From Alphaproteobacteria bacterium (lineage in GTDB: Bacteria > Pseudomonadota > Alphaproteobacteria > Rs-D84): a stretch of DNA of 64,000 nucleotides. Where the stretch lies: the NCBI GenBank assembly GCA_017546265.1, contig JAFYXG010000012.1, forward strand, positions 1 through 64,000, written 5' to 3'. Below the pieces are notes generated by a model. It had not been told where the DNA came from. It saw only the letters and a program-made list of their open reading frames with translations, and did not search any database. Positions 1 through 8,463 of the stretch are shown here, piece by piece (position 1 is the first letter of the stretch; the number at the start of each line of letters is the position of its first letter). The position numbers were made by a program, and so were the translations under genes.

Positions 1-35
1 ATATGTAAACCTACTACCTGTCTAGGATATGCACT

Positions 36-66
36 TTTGACTTAGTCAAAGTTTGGATATTCCAAA
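36..66. repeat. Two adjacent 15-bp palindromes
   Basis: TTTGAC-TTA-GTCAAA (36-50) is followed after one base by TTTGGA-TAT-TCCAAA (52-66). Both have perfect 6-bp arms around a 3-bp centre, and the two centres are 16 bp apart. This could be a pair of operator half-units for a dimeric DNA-binding protein, or two small RNA hairpins. No gene start lies close by inside the window. Confidence 0.5.
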
Positions 67-292
67 TTCAACTGTCTGCACATCCCTTCTTGAATTTTTT
101 GATGAGCTGCTTTTATTCACAATGTTGCGATTTCTTCAGAATCTTGTTTTACTTCTGCAAACCGCTAAATTTCAGGGGTTGAGTGTCTTTTTTCCTGTTG
201 CCTCAACTTGAAAGCCCGCTTAGTATGCGTTGAAAGTTTCAAAAAGTCAAGAACAAATTCAAAAAAAATTTAGAAAAAATTTAACAAATCAA

Positions 293-333
293 CAAAAACC
301 CCGGATTTCCGCTGTTTTTGCCAAAAAATTTTT
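293..333. terminator. Possible terminator hairpin at left edge
   Basis: CAAAAAC (293-299) pairs with GTTTTTG (314-320), and inside it CGG (302-304) pairs with CCG (309-311) across ATTT. A run of T follows at 327-333 on the plus strand. It resembles a weak intrinsic terminator for a plus-strand transcript entering from the left, but the T run is displaced from the stem. Confidence 0.3.
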
Positions 334-421
334 TTCATTTTTTTCCTTTTGACGGTTCTAAATGATTCGGTTTTATCACAAAATTACCGCATATTTCCGA
401 TTCACGAATCGTACAAAACAA

Positions 422-1225
422 TTAAAACCTGTACAAAAAGCCCAGTTTTAACAAAGGGTATACGCGTAAATCAGACAATTTATGATTCGCATCCCTTTGA
501 GCGGTTGCAATATCGGCATCAAGTTGCGGAATTGTCACCGGCAACCAGGTAGCTGTTAACTTATTATATACATACAGCTGTTCCTGGGGAATATCCAGCG
601 TCAGGCGAGCGGGCCGATTCGTCAGCACCACACCAAAATCCATGAACAATGAAAAACCACACCCCAACCCGATATCAAAGCCTGTACCAAGATATGGCCC
701 ATGATAATTCCAGTCCATAGTTGCAGAACCATCAAAATTGTTACCATTATAATAATAGTGGTCGCCGGCCAAATAAAAATAGAATCGCTGGGACGGGGCC
801 TGTTCTATGGTGCCAAAAATCGCAGAATCCAATTTCGCCGCCCCCCAGGCATAACCACCCGTCAATCGCCATGCATTTCCAAACGGATAATAATCCAGCA
901 ATAGTGCCGCATGCCATGAATCCAGTTTACCTTCGTCAATTTTTACCCCATCACCAACATCGCGACCATCACGCATATACGAATCGATTGCCGAATCGAC
1001 CGCCGACCGCAACGGCCCCATGTCTGCAAAATCGAATCGCGTGCCAAAGTGCGACAACCAATACGAATCGGAATATGTATTATGATAACCGACCACCACA
1101 TTTAACCCGGTTGTCACTGACACCCCTACCCCCGTTTGCACCCCATCATACCAATACATGTCCGATTCCGATGCAAAAACGGGCGACACAATACACAAAA
1201 GCAAAGCATATAACAAATATTTCAT
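422..1225 (-). CDS. Outer-membrane beta-barrel protein (paralogue 1)
   Basis: A 267-residue predicted outer-membrane protein. Residues 1-18 form a signal peptide with cleavage after PVFA. The body is rich in alternating aromatic and Gly residues, and the protein ends in YRF; a terminal Phe is typical of BAM-inserted barrels. It is clearly paralogous to the gene at 1308-2285: both carry GPYLGTGFDIGL, a GVV-TNR-A motif and LDIP in the same order, and both end in LGF-YRF. The ATG at 1225 is preferred over upstream starts because it begins the signal peptide and lies 7 bases after a TATAGT box; a longer frame would run into the neighbouring gene. Specific function is unknown. Confidence 0.75.
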   Translation of the reverse strand: MKYLLYALLLCIVSPVFASESDMYWYDGVQTGVGVSVTTGLNVVVGYHNTYSDSYWLSHFGTRFDFADMGPLRSAVDSAIDSYMRDGRDVGDGVKIDEGKLDSWHAALLLDYYPFGNAWRLTGGYAWGAAKLDSAIFGTIEQAPSQRFYFYLAGDHYYYNGNNFDGSATMDWNYHGPYLGTGFDIGLGCGFSLFMDFGVVLTNRPARLTLDIPQEQLYVYNKLTATWLPVTIPQLDADIATAQRDANHKLSDLRVYPLLKLGFLYRF

Positions 1226-1232
1226 ATAAAAA

Positions 1233-1261
1233 ACTATAACCGAATCACCACAACACAACAA
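1233..1261 (-). promoter_or_regulatory. Promoter for OM barrel paralogue 1 (leaderless type)
   Basis: On the minus strand TTGTTG (1261-1256) and TATAGT (1238-1233) are separated by 17 bases. Only 7 bases separate the -10 box from the ATG at 1225, so the transcript would start at or next to the start codon. Confidence 0.6.
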
Positions 1262-1278
1262 CGAGCATAAATTCCGAT

Positions 1279-1303
1279 TAAAAAAATCCCCCAGATGGGG
1301 GAT
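1279..1303 (-). terminator. Terminator of OM barrel paralogue 2
   Basis: A TCCCCC/GGGGGA hairpin is followed by seven T on the minus strand, directly after the stop at 1308. It separates the two paralogues into independent transcripts. Confidence 0.8.
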
Positions 1304-1307
1304 AACA

Positions 1308-2285
1308 TTAGAAACGATACATAAACCCAAGTTTTACCAATGGATAGAATTTGTAATCATTTAATTCGTCCTGGGCATCTGCCAAGGTTTCTTCTATTAC
1401 AGTATCCAGTTCAGAAACATTTATCGAATCCCATGACGTTCCATTCCACTGCTGCAAATTATCAGTCGGTATATCTAGTGATAATTCTGCCGCACGATTG
1501 GTAAATACAACACCCGCATCCAGATAAATCTTTAACCCGGCAAACAAACCAATGTCAAAGCCCGTGCCAAGATATGGGCCCCTGTATTCCCAATCCAGTT
1601 TCGCGGTACCGTGAACACCGTTGCCAGTATAGGCATATTTTTTACCCGACAATTCAAATTCGTAATAACCAGGTGTCAATCCGTCAATCGTCCCCGCAAC
1701 AGATGCAGACATTGACATATCACCAAACGCATAACCACCCGTTAAACGCCAGCCGCCCAACAACCACGTATCTCCGAATGGATAAAAATCAACCAATGCC
1801 GCATAGTGGGTCGCATCCAGTTCACCGTCCGAGATTGTTAAACCATCGCCTATATCCAAACCATCGCCCATAAATTCGTTAATCGCATCATTCATAACAG
1901 AACGAATTGGTTTTGTTGACGCAAAATCCAGTCGAACCCCAAACCTTTTTGCCCAAAAAGAATCAAAGTCTTTGTTTGCATAACCAATAAATCCATTCAG
2001 ACCACCGGTTGCAGACACACCAACACCAACCTGGACACCGTGCGGAAATGCAGTACGCGATTTTTCAACATACGATTTAACCGTATCATTTGCAGTAGTT
2101 GTCGCCGCAGACGTAGCAGTTGTTTCCAAATTCTGAACCGCAACCTCGCCCTTGACAATTTGGGCAGATACATTTTCCGCAACATCACGTGCAACCGAGT
2201 CTATAATCGGATTTGGTATTTCATCGGCCGCAAATGCAGGCAATGCTAAAATGGATAACAGTGTAATTGCTGATATTTTCTTCAT
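1308..2285 (-). CDS. Outer-membrane beta-barrel protein (paralogue 2)
   Basis: A 325-residue predicted outer-membrane protein with a signal peptide (residues 1-19, ending PAFA). Residues about 20-85 form a helical, Ala/Val/Thr-rich segment that paralogue 1 lacks. The rest is a beta-barrel-like region sharing GPYLGTGFDIGL, the TNR-A-L-LDIP block and a terminal YRF with the gene at 422-1225. The pair looks like a tandem duplication followed by gain or loss of the N-terminal helical segment. A strong Shine-Dalgarno (AAGGGGG) precedes the ATG, so unlike its paralogue this gene has a conventional leader. Function is unknown; an adhesin or porin-like surface role is possible. Confidence 0.75.
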   Translation of the reverse strand: MKKISAITLLSILALPAFAADEIPNPIIDSVARDVAENVSAQIVKGEVAVQNLETTATSAATTTANDTVKSYVEKSRTAFPHGVQVGVGVSATGGLNGFIGYANKDFDSFWAKRFGVRLDFASTKPIRSVMNDAINEFMGDGLDIGDGLTISDGELDATHYAALVDFYPFGDTWLLGGWRLTGGYAFGDMSMSASVAGTIDGLTPGYYEFELSGKKYAYTGNGVHGTAKLDWEYRGPYLGTGFDIGLFAGLKIYLDAGVVFTNRAAELSLDIPTDNLQQWNGTSWDSINVSELDTVIEETLADAQDELNDYKFYPLVKLGFMYRF

Positions 2286-2332
2286 GTAAATCCCCCTTTT
2301 ATATTTTCGTACAAGTCTGTGAATCTGTTCCC

Positions 2333-2362
2333 ATTATAGACTTTTAATTTTAGGTATCACAA
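2333..2362 (-). promoter_or_regulatory. Promoter for OM barrel paralogue 2
   Basis: TTGTGA (2362-2357) and TATAAT (2338-2333) on the minus strand are spaced by 18 bases, giving a leader of about 40 bases with a purine-rich Shine-Dalgarno. Confidence 0.6.
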
Positions 2363-2388
2363 GAAAAAAACACTCCATTAAAAACATG

Positions 2389-2417
2389 TTTTAATATGCG
2401 GTATTTTGTGATATAAT
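2389..2417 (+). promoter_or_regulatory. Probable promoter, -10 box 7 bases before ATG
   Basis: TATAAT at 2412-2417 precedes the ATG at 2425 by 7 bases, with a weak TTTTAA at the -35 position (17-base spacing). No Shine-Dalgarno is present, consistent with a leaderless mRNA. Confidence 0.5.
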
Positions 2418-2424
2418 TCTAAGT

Positions 2425-3768
2425 ATGAAAACCAGAATATTTATTTTTTCGTCCCTGCTGTGTTTGTGTGGGACGTTTGGTGCCCTTGCATCTGAGTGCA
2501 CGGGTACCGGTTGCGATATTGAACCATTGGTATTCGAAGAATTCGAATGGATGCAAACTGCACCAGTTTACAACGAACCAACTATGATTGTCTTGGGCCA
2601 GCCAACACCAGTTGTGCCAACACCAACTTGGATGGAATCAGACCCACATGCAGCAACCATGCCTGCGGCACAAAATCTGCCAAGACCAATACGCAACGTT
2701 GATGTTAAATTGCTGTCAATTAAGCCAGTACCCGAAGATTCACGTCCACCACTGTGGGACGGTGTGCACGCACACTATACAGGGCCGGATGCTGAAAAAA
2801 CTGTTGACTGGAAAGACGGCGTACCAATTTGGGACGAATCTATTAACAGTTATCGTTACAAAGACTTTTCCGATTGGTTCCTGACCGCAAGCCCAGAAAT
2901 ATACTTGCGCGATGGTGGTGAATCTGGTCTACAAACAGGCGAAATAGACCCAATCGCAATGTATCAACAGAACATGGAAGATGCACAAATCACACTGGCA
3001 CGCGTAGAAGAGTTACTGACGCCAAAACGACCTGCGGACAATTTGTGGTTTACAAATACCCAGGATGATAATACAAAAATTACTGTACCGGCCGTAAATA
3101 CAAAATACATCGCCCAGGATATGACAGAAATTGTTACAGAAACCTTTGGCGAAAATCCAGAATTGCTGGACGATGGTTGCCCGTTTGAATCTGAAACAGA
3201 ATGTCAAATCTGGCGTAGAAAACCTATTGTGCGGGAATCCGTTTCACCACGCAGCCCAAAACTGCGTGATGCCAAGGTCGAAGAATTTGTTCATGCAGCA
3301 GACTGTAATAAACATATAACCGCAAATGAACCTGTATCTGCACCGTTATTGGAAAGATATAAAATGCTGATGCGGTCGGCCCAGGCATGCTGTACGGACG
3401 GTATGGCATATGCACTGAAACAGGCAGGTGCAACAGAAGGACTGGTTTATAAATTCCTGTCGGATGATGCGAATTTCTATGGTTTTGGTTCAAGATGTCT
3501 GATGATGACCGATCACGATTTGGACAGCCAATATCCAAACACTGCAACAGCCGTTGTCGCTGCAGATGTACGCAATGGATGCCTGTGTCGTGGACGTCAG
3601 TGGTTTGCAGCAATGCTGGCCCCGTTTGAACAGGTTTATCAGGCGATTCCGGAATTCAAAGACGCCCAGTTTAATTATACGTACAAAGACGGACTGAAAC
3701 GTGAAATAACCGTATCTGTAAATAATGATGTTCAAAATGTGTTAAAGCAACTGGAACAATGTCCATAA
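2425..3768 (+). CDS. Large secreted protein, unknown function
   Basis: A 447-residue exported protein. The N-terminal 22 residues are a typical signal peptide (positive MKTR, hydrophobic core, cleavage near GALA). The first half is Pro-, Glu- and Thr-rich and probably extended. From about residue 295 the sequence becomes Cys-rich and helical: an isolated Cys, an adjacent CC pair, then a CLC motif, which suggests disulfides. I do not recognise a family. It stands alone between a leaderless-type promoter and a strong terminator, so it is a monocistronic unit. The Cys-rich character is shared with the exported proteins at 4254-7427 and 59669-61147. Confidence 0.75.
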   Translation: MKTRIFIFSSLLCLCGTFGALASECTGTGCDIEPLVFEEFEWMQTAPVYNEPTMIVLGQPTPVVPTPTWMESDPHAATMPAAQNLPRPIRNVDVKLLSIKPVPEDSRPPLWDGVHAHYTGPDAEKTVDWKDGVPIWDESINSYRYKDFSDWFLTASPEIYLRDGGESGLQTGEIDPIAMYQQNMEDAQITLARVEELLTPKRPADNLWFTNTQDDNTKITVPAVNTKYIAQDMTEIVTETFGENPELLDDGCPFESETECQIWRRKPIVRESVSPRSPKLRDAKVEEFVHAADCNKHITANEPVSAPLLERYKMLMRSAQACCTDGMAYALKQAGATEGLVYKFLSDDANFYGFGSRCLMMTDHDLDSQYPNTATAVVAADVRNGCLCRGRQWFAAMLAPFEQVYQAIPEFKDAQFNYTYKDGLKREITVSVNNDVQNVLKQLEQCP

Positions 3769-3770
3769 GA

Positions 3771-3796
3771 AAGTCCCCCAAACGGGGGATTTTTTG
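3771..3796 (+). terminator. Terminator of the secreted-protein gene
   Basis: TCCCCC (3774-3779), loop AAAC, GGGGGA (3784-3789), then a T run. It directly follows the stop codon at 3768. Confidence 0.85.
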
Positions 3797-4205
3797 ATGT
3801 TCCCAAAGTGCCGGGGCATGGTGGATTGCAGCGGATACCGGCCACCGCCGGTATGACACCCCCAGATAGTGTAAAATGTTATTTGTAGAAACGCAGAAAA
3901 ACCGATTAGCCCCTGTTCCTGCCTGCGAAGGAATGACAATTTTTTGGAAAAAAATTGTAATAAGTTAAATATATAATACTGGATTGCCACGGCTACGCCT
4001 CGCAATGACCAATCTCGTGGTGCAGACACGGTGTTTGGGTACGGGATTGTGGGGTGTGGTGCCCGATCGACCACCCCGCCCTGCGGGCACCCCAGGTAGA
4101 GGGGAACTTTTTATGAGCCACTTACAAAACAATGAATTCCCGCCGTTGCGGAAATACCCCCATTTCGCTAAAGCTGCGTGGGGCAGGCAAGAGTTTTTAT
4201 GCGAT
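3797..4205. repeat. Gene-free island of degenerate palindromic repeats
   Basis: No credible gene is seen in these ~410 bases; short open frames lack coding character. It contains several palindromes: ATACCGGC-CACC-GCCGGTAT (3835-3854), an imperfect palindrome starting GGATTGCC and ending GCAATGACC (3981-4010), and GGTGCCCG (4058-4065) matching CGGGCACC (4084-4091). The block CCAGGTAGA...GGAA..TTTT.ATG near 4092-4117 recurs in the gap at 61148-61295. The style resembles dispersed intergenic palindromic elements known from other Alphaproteobacteria such as Rickettsia, but assignment to a named family is inference. Confidence 0.55.
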
Positions 4206-4235
4206 ATAAAAATCCCCCGGATGGGGGATTTTTTG
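4206..4235 (-). terminator. Terminator of the Cys-rich protein gene
   Basis: A perfect ATCCCCC/GGGGGAT hairpin has T runs on both sides, so it can act in both directions. It lies 19 bases after the minus-strand stop at 4254. Confidence 0.8.
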
Positions 4236-4253
4236 TGATTTTGGGCATGTTTA

Positions 4254-7200
4254 TTATTCCATGCTGGTTGATATCATGTCGCCGTACATACCAACCTCGT
4301 CAGCACCGATAAAGCAACGGATTTTTGAACCGACATTGTCCATGAATTCCCGGATTGCGGCCTGTTGTGCCGTATCCAATTCGGCATTCTGGACACTGTT
4401 CACAATCTGGTTGGTCAATATACCGCCCGCAATCGCGGTCACCCCTGCACCGATTGCTGCGGCAGCACCAGTACTTACCCCCTTTTTCTGATCGGATTCA
4501 GTCAGGCCCGCAACATCAAACAGGCTTTCACATTCGGATTTCAGGTTTGACACCAATACTTTTGCCTGACCTTGTGCATTTTTTTGAACCAAACTATCAT
4601 CTTGGACCTCTTTTGTTGTACAACCACTAAGATTTTGTCCACATATTTCTTTGGCTTCATCACTGCTGAAGGAACTTTTTTCAGCATAAGTCACAAATTT
4701 CCGGGCCTGCTTCATGGTTTCAGATTCGACCCCATTACTTTTACGCCGCATATTATCCAGCAGACTATTTGCTGTGGCTGCACCACCGTACGAAATATAA
4801 TGGTTCGCAACCTGTGAACATTTTTCTTTTGTAAAGCCATTATCCTTGCCCTTTTCACCGATTCCTGTCAGGCCGCTGAAGATTTCGCCCTTTTGTATGC
4901 CGGCACCCAAATAGGCACCGCCTACACCGCCACCAATCGCACCCAGTGCGGTTAACCAACCCTTAATCTTGGGCTGGGCCGCCGCCGCATCGGCACGGGC
5001 ATCTTCGCCCGCCGCCGCGGCCAATTCTTCCAGTTTATCGTTTGGTATCCATGAACCGCATGTAAAGGCATCGCCCGCCGCAAAGTATGCAGTCGCCCAA
5101 TTCGCACCATTGTTGATTGCGTCCTGGATGCGTTTGTCATCAGACTGTAATGTTACACGTACACGACAGAACGAACCGTACAGGTCATTACTGGCCACAA
5201 ATTGTGTGGTCTTTAACCCAGCGGTCGCATAGTTCGCGGGAACCTTGTTCGATTTCAATTTTGCCCACATGAATGTAGAGCCCATATCACGATTGCCCAT
5301 TATGCCGCCATTATTTGACGACATACACATATTCTGCTGTTTAGTCAATTTGGCATTGTATTTTGCCTGGGCTTCGATTTCCAAATCGTAAATCAGGTCT
5401 TTGAACAGTGTGCTGGCCGCCTGGGATTCAATGTATGTTGTATATGCAATCATGACAGGTTTGTCATATATCGCACCAGTTGCATCAACTGTATCACATA
5501 CCCCCTGTTCCCCACGTGCATTTTCACACAGTTTATTGCCATTTTCGTCAATGGCCGCGACCTGTTCAATGGATTCTGTCATGGCCGATGTTGCACCCGC
5601 ATCTATCCAGTCAGAACGAACAGACCCAGTTCCCCATGATGATTCAGATGATTTATCGGCAATCTTTAACTTGTTCGTTTCAATCGCCAAGTGTTCCGAA
5701 CAAACATCTGCATTTTTAACCGTGTCGACACACAGTCCCAATACGACTGTATAATCTAAAACACCACCAACCTTGTTCATGGATTTGTCAAAGTTTGCAT
5801 CACCACTGTTGGTCAGGGATGAATAAATATCCGTGCGGTTGCGATAGCAGTTTACATAATCTGTGCCACACATGGATTTAACACACGATGTCGCAATTGA
5901 CTGACAACGTTTTTTCATTTGTGCAATCGCCGCATCACTGTAATTGTTTGCCAATGACGCGTTTAATGAGGCAACAACACCAATTGGATCCAATTCCGCA
6001 CCATCATCATATTCTGGGAACAAAACGTCAAACGCGTCCGCATCCATAAACGAATAATTATATGTGCCAGTTGAATTTGGATTCTGAGCCGCATATTTAC
6101 AATTCGCGTCCGTATTCACAATAGACTGGCACCCGGTTTTAATTTCATTACGGGTGTATTCGTTGTTGATAGATTTGTCCGCAGAACCAAATACCTGGGC
6201 ATAGCAGGCCGCACCAGAGCCACCACCACACGTACGCATCGCACATGATTTAATCGTGTTGATACATTTTTCCTTGGCACGGGTGTCAAATTTGTTCACC
6301 AGGTCTGTAATTTTAGCCCGCATCCCGGAATTCATACGAGCAGAATATGCCAGGTCATAAACCTCGGCCTGGTTGTCTTCGTCACGCAGCTGGGATGCCG
6401 TTGGCATTACACCATCGCTGATAAACGTTGCATAGCAATATTTGTTCGAACCAATTGTGTCCAGACATGAATTTTGGATATAAGACGATATGCTGGAACG
6501 TGCAATAACCGATGTCGAGTCAACTGCAGTTGGAACTGCAGTCCCGTTGTTAATCGCATCAACCGTTTCAACAGTTTCCATGGTCGCATTTTCATAGCAA
6601 CGATATGGATTGGCACTGCATGCGTTCAAAATACACTGGTCAACAACCTTGTAACAAGTGGACACAGCATTAACCGCTGCCAGGGCCGCACCTTCGGCAA
6701 TCATTTCACCGATACGACTGGACGCAGTGGGAACCGTTGCAGATGTCGCACCAGAATTTCCAAACAATTCCATCTTGCCATCGCCGGCACAACGGGCCAG
6801 GGTCGAATCACAAAATACCGCTTGTTTCTTAAACTCAGAATTCGTGGTACACAATTCAAAGTCCGCACCGCACACACTGTCTTTACGCAGACATGATGAA
6901 TAGCGGCGAACACAATTCGATGTGTCGTACATGTTTTCAATCGCCGCAGCAGAAATCATTTGCCCCAAAACACTGCCCGCGGTTGGATATGTGTATTCTG
7001 TAACCTCGCCATACGTGTTCTTGGTCGCAACATTCGATAACGCAGATACGTTAGATGTGCCAAATAGACTGTTTACACCAGCAGACTGACACTGGGCCAA
7101 CGTAGACAAACACTGAGGCATCTTTGCATGAAACAAAACATTCGTTGTACATTCTTCGAAATTCGGACCACAGGCATCGCCCCCCTTGATACATGCTGTG

Positions 7201-7427
7201 TAGGCATCTATACACTCGGCATTCGCCAACAATGTCGCCGCAGTCGTAGACCCACCAGACGTCACTGTACCCGCCGTGCCAGTCGTTGCACCTATGTATG
7301 TCGCCATTGTCGGCATGCGCCGTACATTCGCCGCATTAAGTACACTGGGACGTGCAGTCGCCGCGTTCGCCGCAGGAATTATGCAGGACAAAGCCAATAA
7401 ACTTACTGTATTTTTGAGAAAAGACAT
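4254..7427 (-). CDS. Giant Cys-rich exported protein with duplicated modules
   Basis: A 1057-residue secreted protein of no family I recognise. Residues 1-22 are a signal peptide (cleavage near ANA). Residues ~71-123 and ~171-223 are copies with exactly 100-residue spacing: Cys at 72, 79, 86, 93, 106 and 113 match Cys at 172, 179, 186, 193, 206 and 213, with shared FE-CTTN and STLA-C. Three later copies carry a related C-x6-C-x4-C-x6/7-C module (starting CYKVVDQC, CINTIKSC and CQSIATSC). Near the C-terminus lie two Gly/Ala-rich hydrophobic segments resembling glycine-zipper helices. The regular Cys spacing implies disulfide-linked periplasmic or surface modules. A GGAG Shine-Dalgarno precedes the ATG. 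It is transcribed alone. Confidence 0.75.
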   Translation of the reverse strand: MSFLKNTVSLLALSCIIPAANAATARPSVLNAANVRRMPTMATYIGATTGTAGTVTSGGSTTAATLLANAECIDAYTACIKGGDACGPNFEECTTNVLFHAKMPQCLSTLAQCQSAGVNSLFGTSNVSALSNVATKNTYGEVTEYTYPTAGSVLGQMISAAAIENMYDTSNCVRRYSSCLRKDSVCGADFELCTTNSEFKKQAVFCDSTLARCAGDGKMELFGNSGATSATVPTASSRIGEMIAEGAALAAVNAVSTCYKVVDQCILNACSANPYRCYENATMETVETVDAINNGTAVPTAVDSTSVIARSSISSYIQNSCLDTIGSNKYCYATFISDGVMPTASQLRDEDNQAEVYDLAYSARMNSGMRAKITDLVNKFDTRAKEKCINTIKSCAMRTCGGGSGAACYAQVFGSADKSINNEYTRNEIKTGCQSIVNTDANCKYAAQNPNSTGTYNYSFMDADAFDVLFPEYDDGAELDPIGVVASLNASLANNYSDAAIAQMKKRCQSIATSCVKSMCGTDYVNCYRNRTDIYSSLTNSGDANFDKSMNKVGGVLDYTVVLGLCVDTVKNADVCSEHLAIETNKLKIADKSSESSWGTGSVRSDWIDAGATSAMTESIEQVAAIDENGNKLCENARGEQGVCDTVDATGAIYDKPVMIAYTTYIESQAASTLFKDLIYDLEIEAQAKYNAKLTKQQNMCMSSNNGGIMGNRDMGSTFMWAKLKSNKVPANYATAGLKTTQFVASNDLYGSFCRVRVTLQSDDKRIQDAINNGANWATAYFAAGDAFTCGSWIPNDKLEELAAAAGEDARADAAAAQPKIKGWLTALGAIGGGVGGAYLGAGIQKGEIFSGLTGIGEKGKDNGFTKEKCSQVANHYISYGGAATANSLLDNMRRKSNGVESETMKQARKFVTYAEKSSFSSDEAKEICGQNLSGCTTKEVQDDSLVQKNAQGQAKVLVSNLKSECESLFDVAGLTESDQKKGVSTGAAAAIGAGVTAIAGGILTNQIVNSVQNAELDTAQQAAIREFMDNVGSKIRCFIGADEVGMYGDMISTSME

Positions 7428-7502
7428 TCCCGTACTCCATAGTTTTTATTATTTTATTTTAACATAAAAACAATGGTTTGAAAAGGGAAAAATCCGTTAT
7501 TT

Positions 7503-8462
7503 TTAGATATTTTCAAGTAAATATTTTAATTCTAACATGTCGTCTGGCAGACGGGTCTTAAAACGCATCATTTCGCCCGTTACAGGATGAGCAAATTCCA
7601 GTAATTCGGCATGCAACATCTGACCTTCGTGTGTACGCAAAAATTCCAACAAATCACCATCTCGTACAGACCCCAGTCGGGCCGAACCGCGACCATACAA
7701 TGGGTCACACAACACCGGAAAACCATGCGATGACAAATGAACACGTATCTGATGTGTGCGGCCGGTAAACAATGTGCATCGCATCTGGGACACCCCAGCA
7801 CGAGGCCATGCGTTTATAACCGAAACCTCGGTATGAGAATCACGACCACCCGTCTTTACCATCGTCATTTTCTGACGATTGCGAGAAGATCGTGCAATCT
7901 GACCCGTGATGTCGGCAACCTCCCAATTCGGAACACCCCAAACAAAGGCTATATATTTCCGAGTAAGGTTATGTTCAGAAAATGTTTTTACCAATTCTCG
8001 AAATGCTGCGTCCGATTTCGCAAAAACCATTACACCACTGGTATCTTTGTCCAGACGATGAACAACACCAGGACGTATATCACCACCCAATGTTGACAGA
8101 TGTGTATGCGATAAAATGTTTTGGACCAATGTACCCGTTTTATTCCCCGCCGATGGATACATCACCACACCACGAGGTTTGTTTATCACAATAATATCTT
8201 CGTCTTCAAACAAAATGTCCAAGTCAAAATCCGATGAAATATTTTCAATCGCCGTGTCCGTCCGAACGTCCGGAATTTCAACAACAAATGTGTCTCCTGG
8301 ACGCACCTTGTCGGCAAAACGAACAGAACGACCGTCCGCAAAACGAACAGAAAAACGCTGAATCTCGCTGCGGGAAAATTCGGGCAGTTTGGACGATAAA
8401 AATTTGTCCGTACGTGTTATCTCGTCCGTGTCTGAAACAATAAATTCGCGTGTCTGTGCCAT
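7503..8462 (-). CDS. RluA/RluD-family rRNA pseudouridine synthase
   Basis: A 319-residue large-subunit rRNA pseudouridine synthase of the RluA/RluC/RluD family, converting specific 23S rRNA uridines to pseudouridine. Residues ~18-60 form an S4-like RNA-binding domain. The catalytic motif HRLDKD lies at 135-140, with Asp138 the expected nucleophile, and GRTHQIRVHL is the second family signature near residue 235. The ATG at 8462 is chosen because the S4 domain follows at once and the upstream gene's stop is at 8464; the longer frame adds an unrelated hydrophobic stretch. RluD (sites 1911/1915/1917) is the likeliest role, but RluC cannot be excluded. It is the last gene of a minus-strand operon with 8464-9455. 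Confidence 0.88.
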   Translation of the reverse strand: MAQTREFIVSDTDEITRTDKFLSSKLPEFSRSEIQRFSVRFADGRSVRFADKVRPGDTFVVEIPDVRTDTAIENISSDFDLDILFEDEDIIVINKPRGVVMYPSAGNKTGTLVQNILSHTHLSTLGGDIRPGVVHRLDKDTSGVMVFAKSDAAFRELVKTFSEHNLTRKYIAFVWGVPNWEVADITGQIARSSRNRQKMTMVKTGGRDSHTEVSVINAWPRAGVSQMRCTLFTGRTHQIRVHLSSHGFPVLCDPLYGRGSARLGSVRDGDLLEFLRTHEGQMLHAELLEFAHPVTGEMMRFKTRLPDDMLELKYLLENI

Positions 8463-8463
8463 G

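Larger units (their letters stand above)
1..421. other. AT-rich gene-free left edge
   Basis: No convincing coding region is visible in these 421 bases. The stretch is AT-rich with long A and T runs and holds two adjacent palindromes (36-66) and a long imperfect hairpin (293-320), both listed separately. It lies downstream of the minus-strand gene that ends at 422. It may be the trailer of a transcript entering from the left of the window, but nothing in it identifies an rRNA, tRNA or origin. Confidence 0.6.

Noticed and set aside
1..421. Replication origin near ParB and the AT-rich left edge
   Set aside because: ParB is at the opposite end of the window, no clustered DnaA boxes were found in 1-421, and no dnaA or gidA gene is nearby.
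3797..4240. Small open frames such as the 84-codon frame at 3984-4238 and the 110-codon minus frame at 3742-4074
   Set aside because: They run through palindromic repeats and terminator hairpins, have no Shine-Dalgarno and show no coding-like composition.
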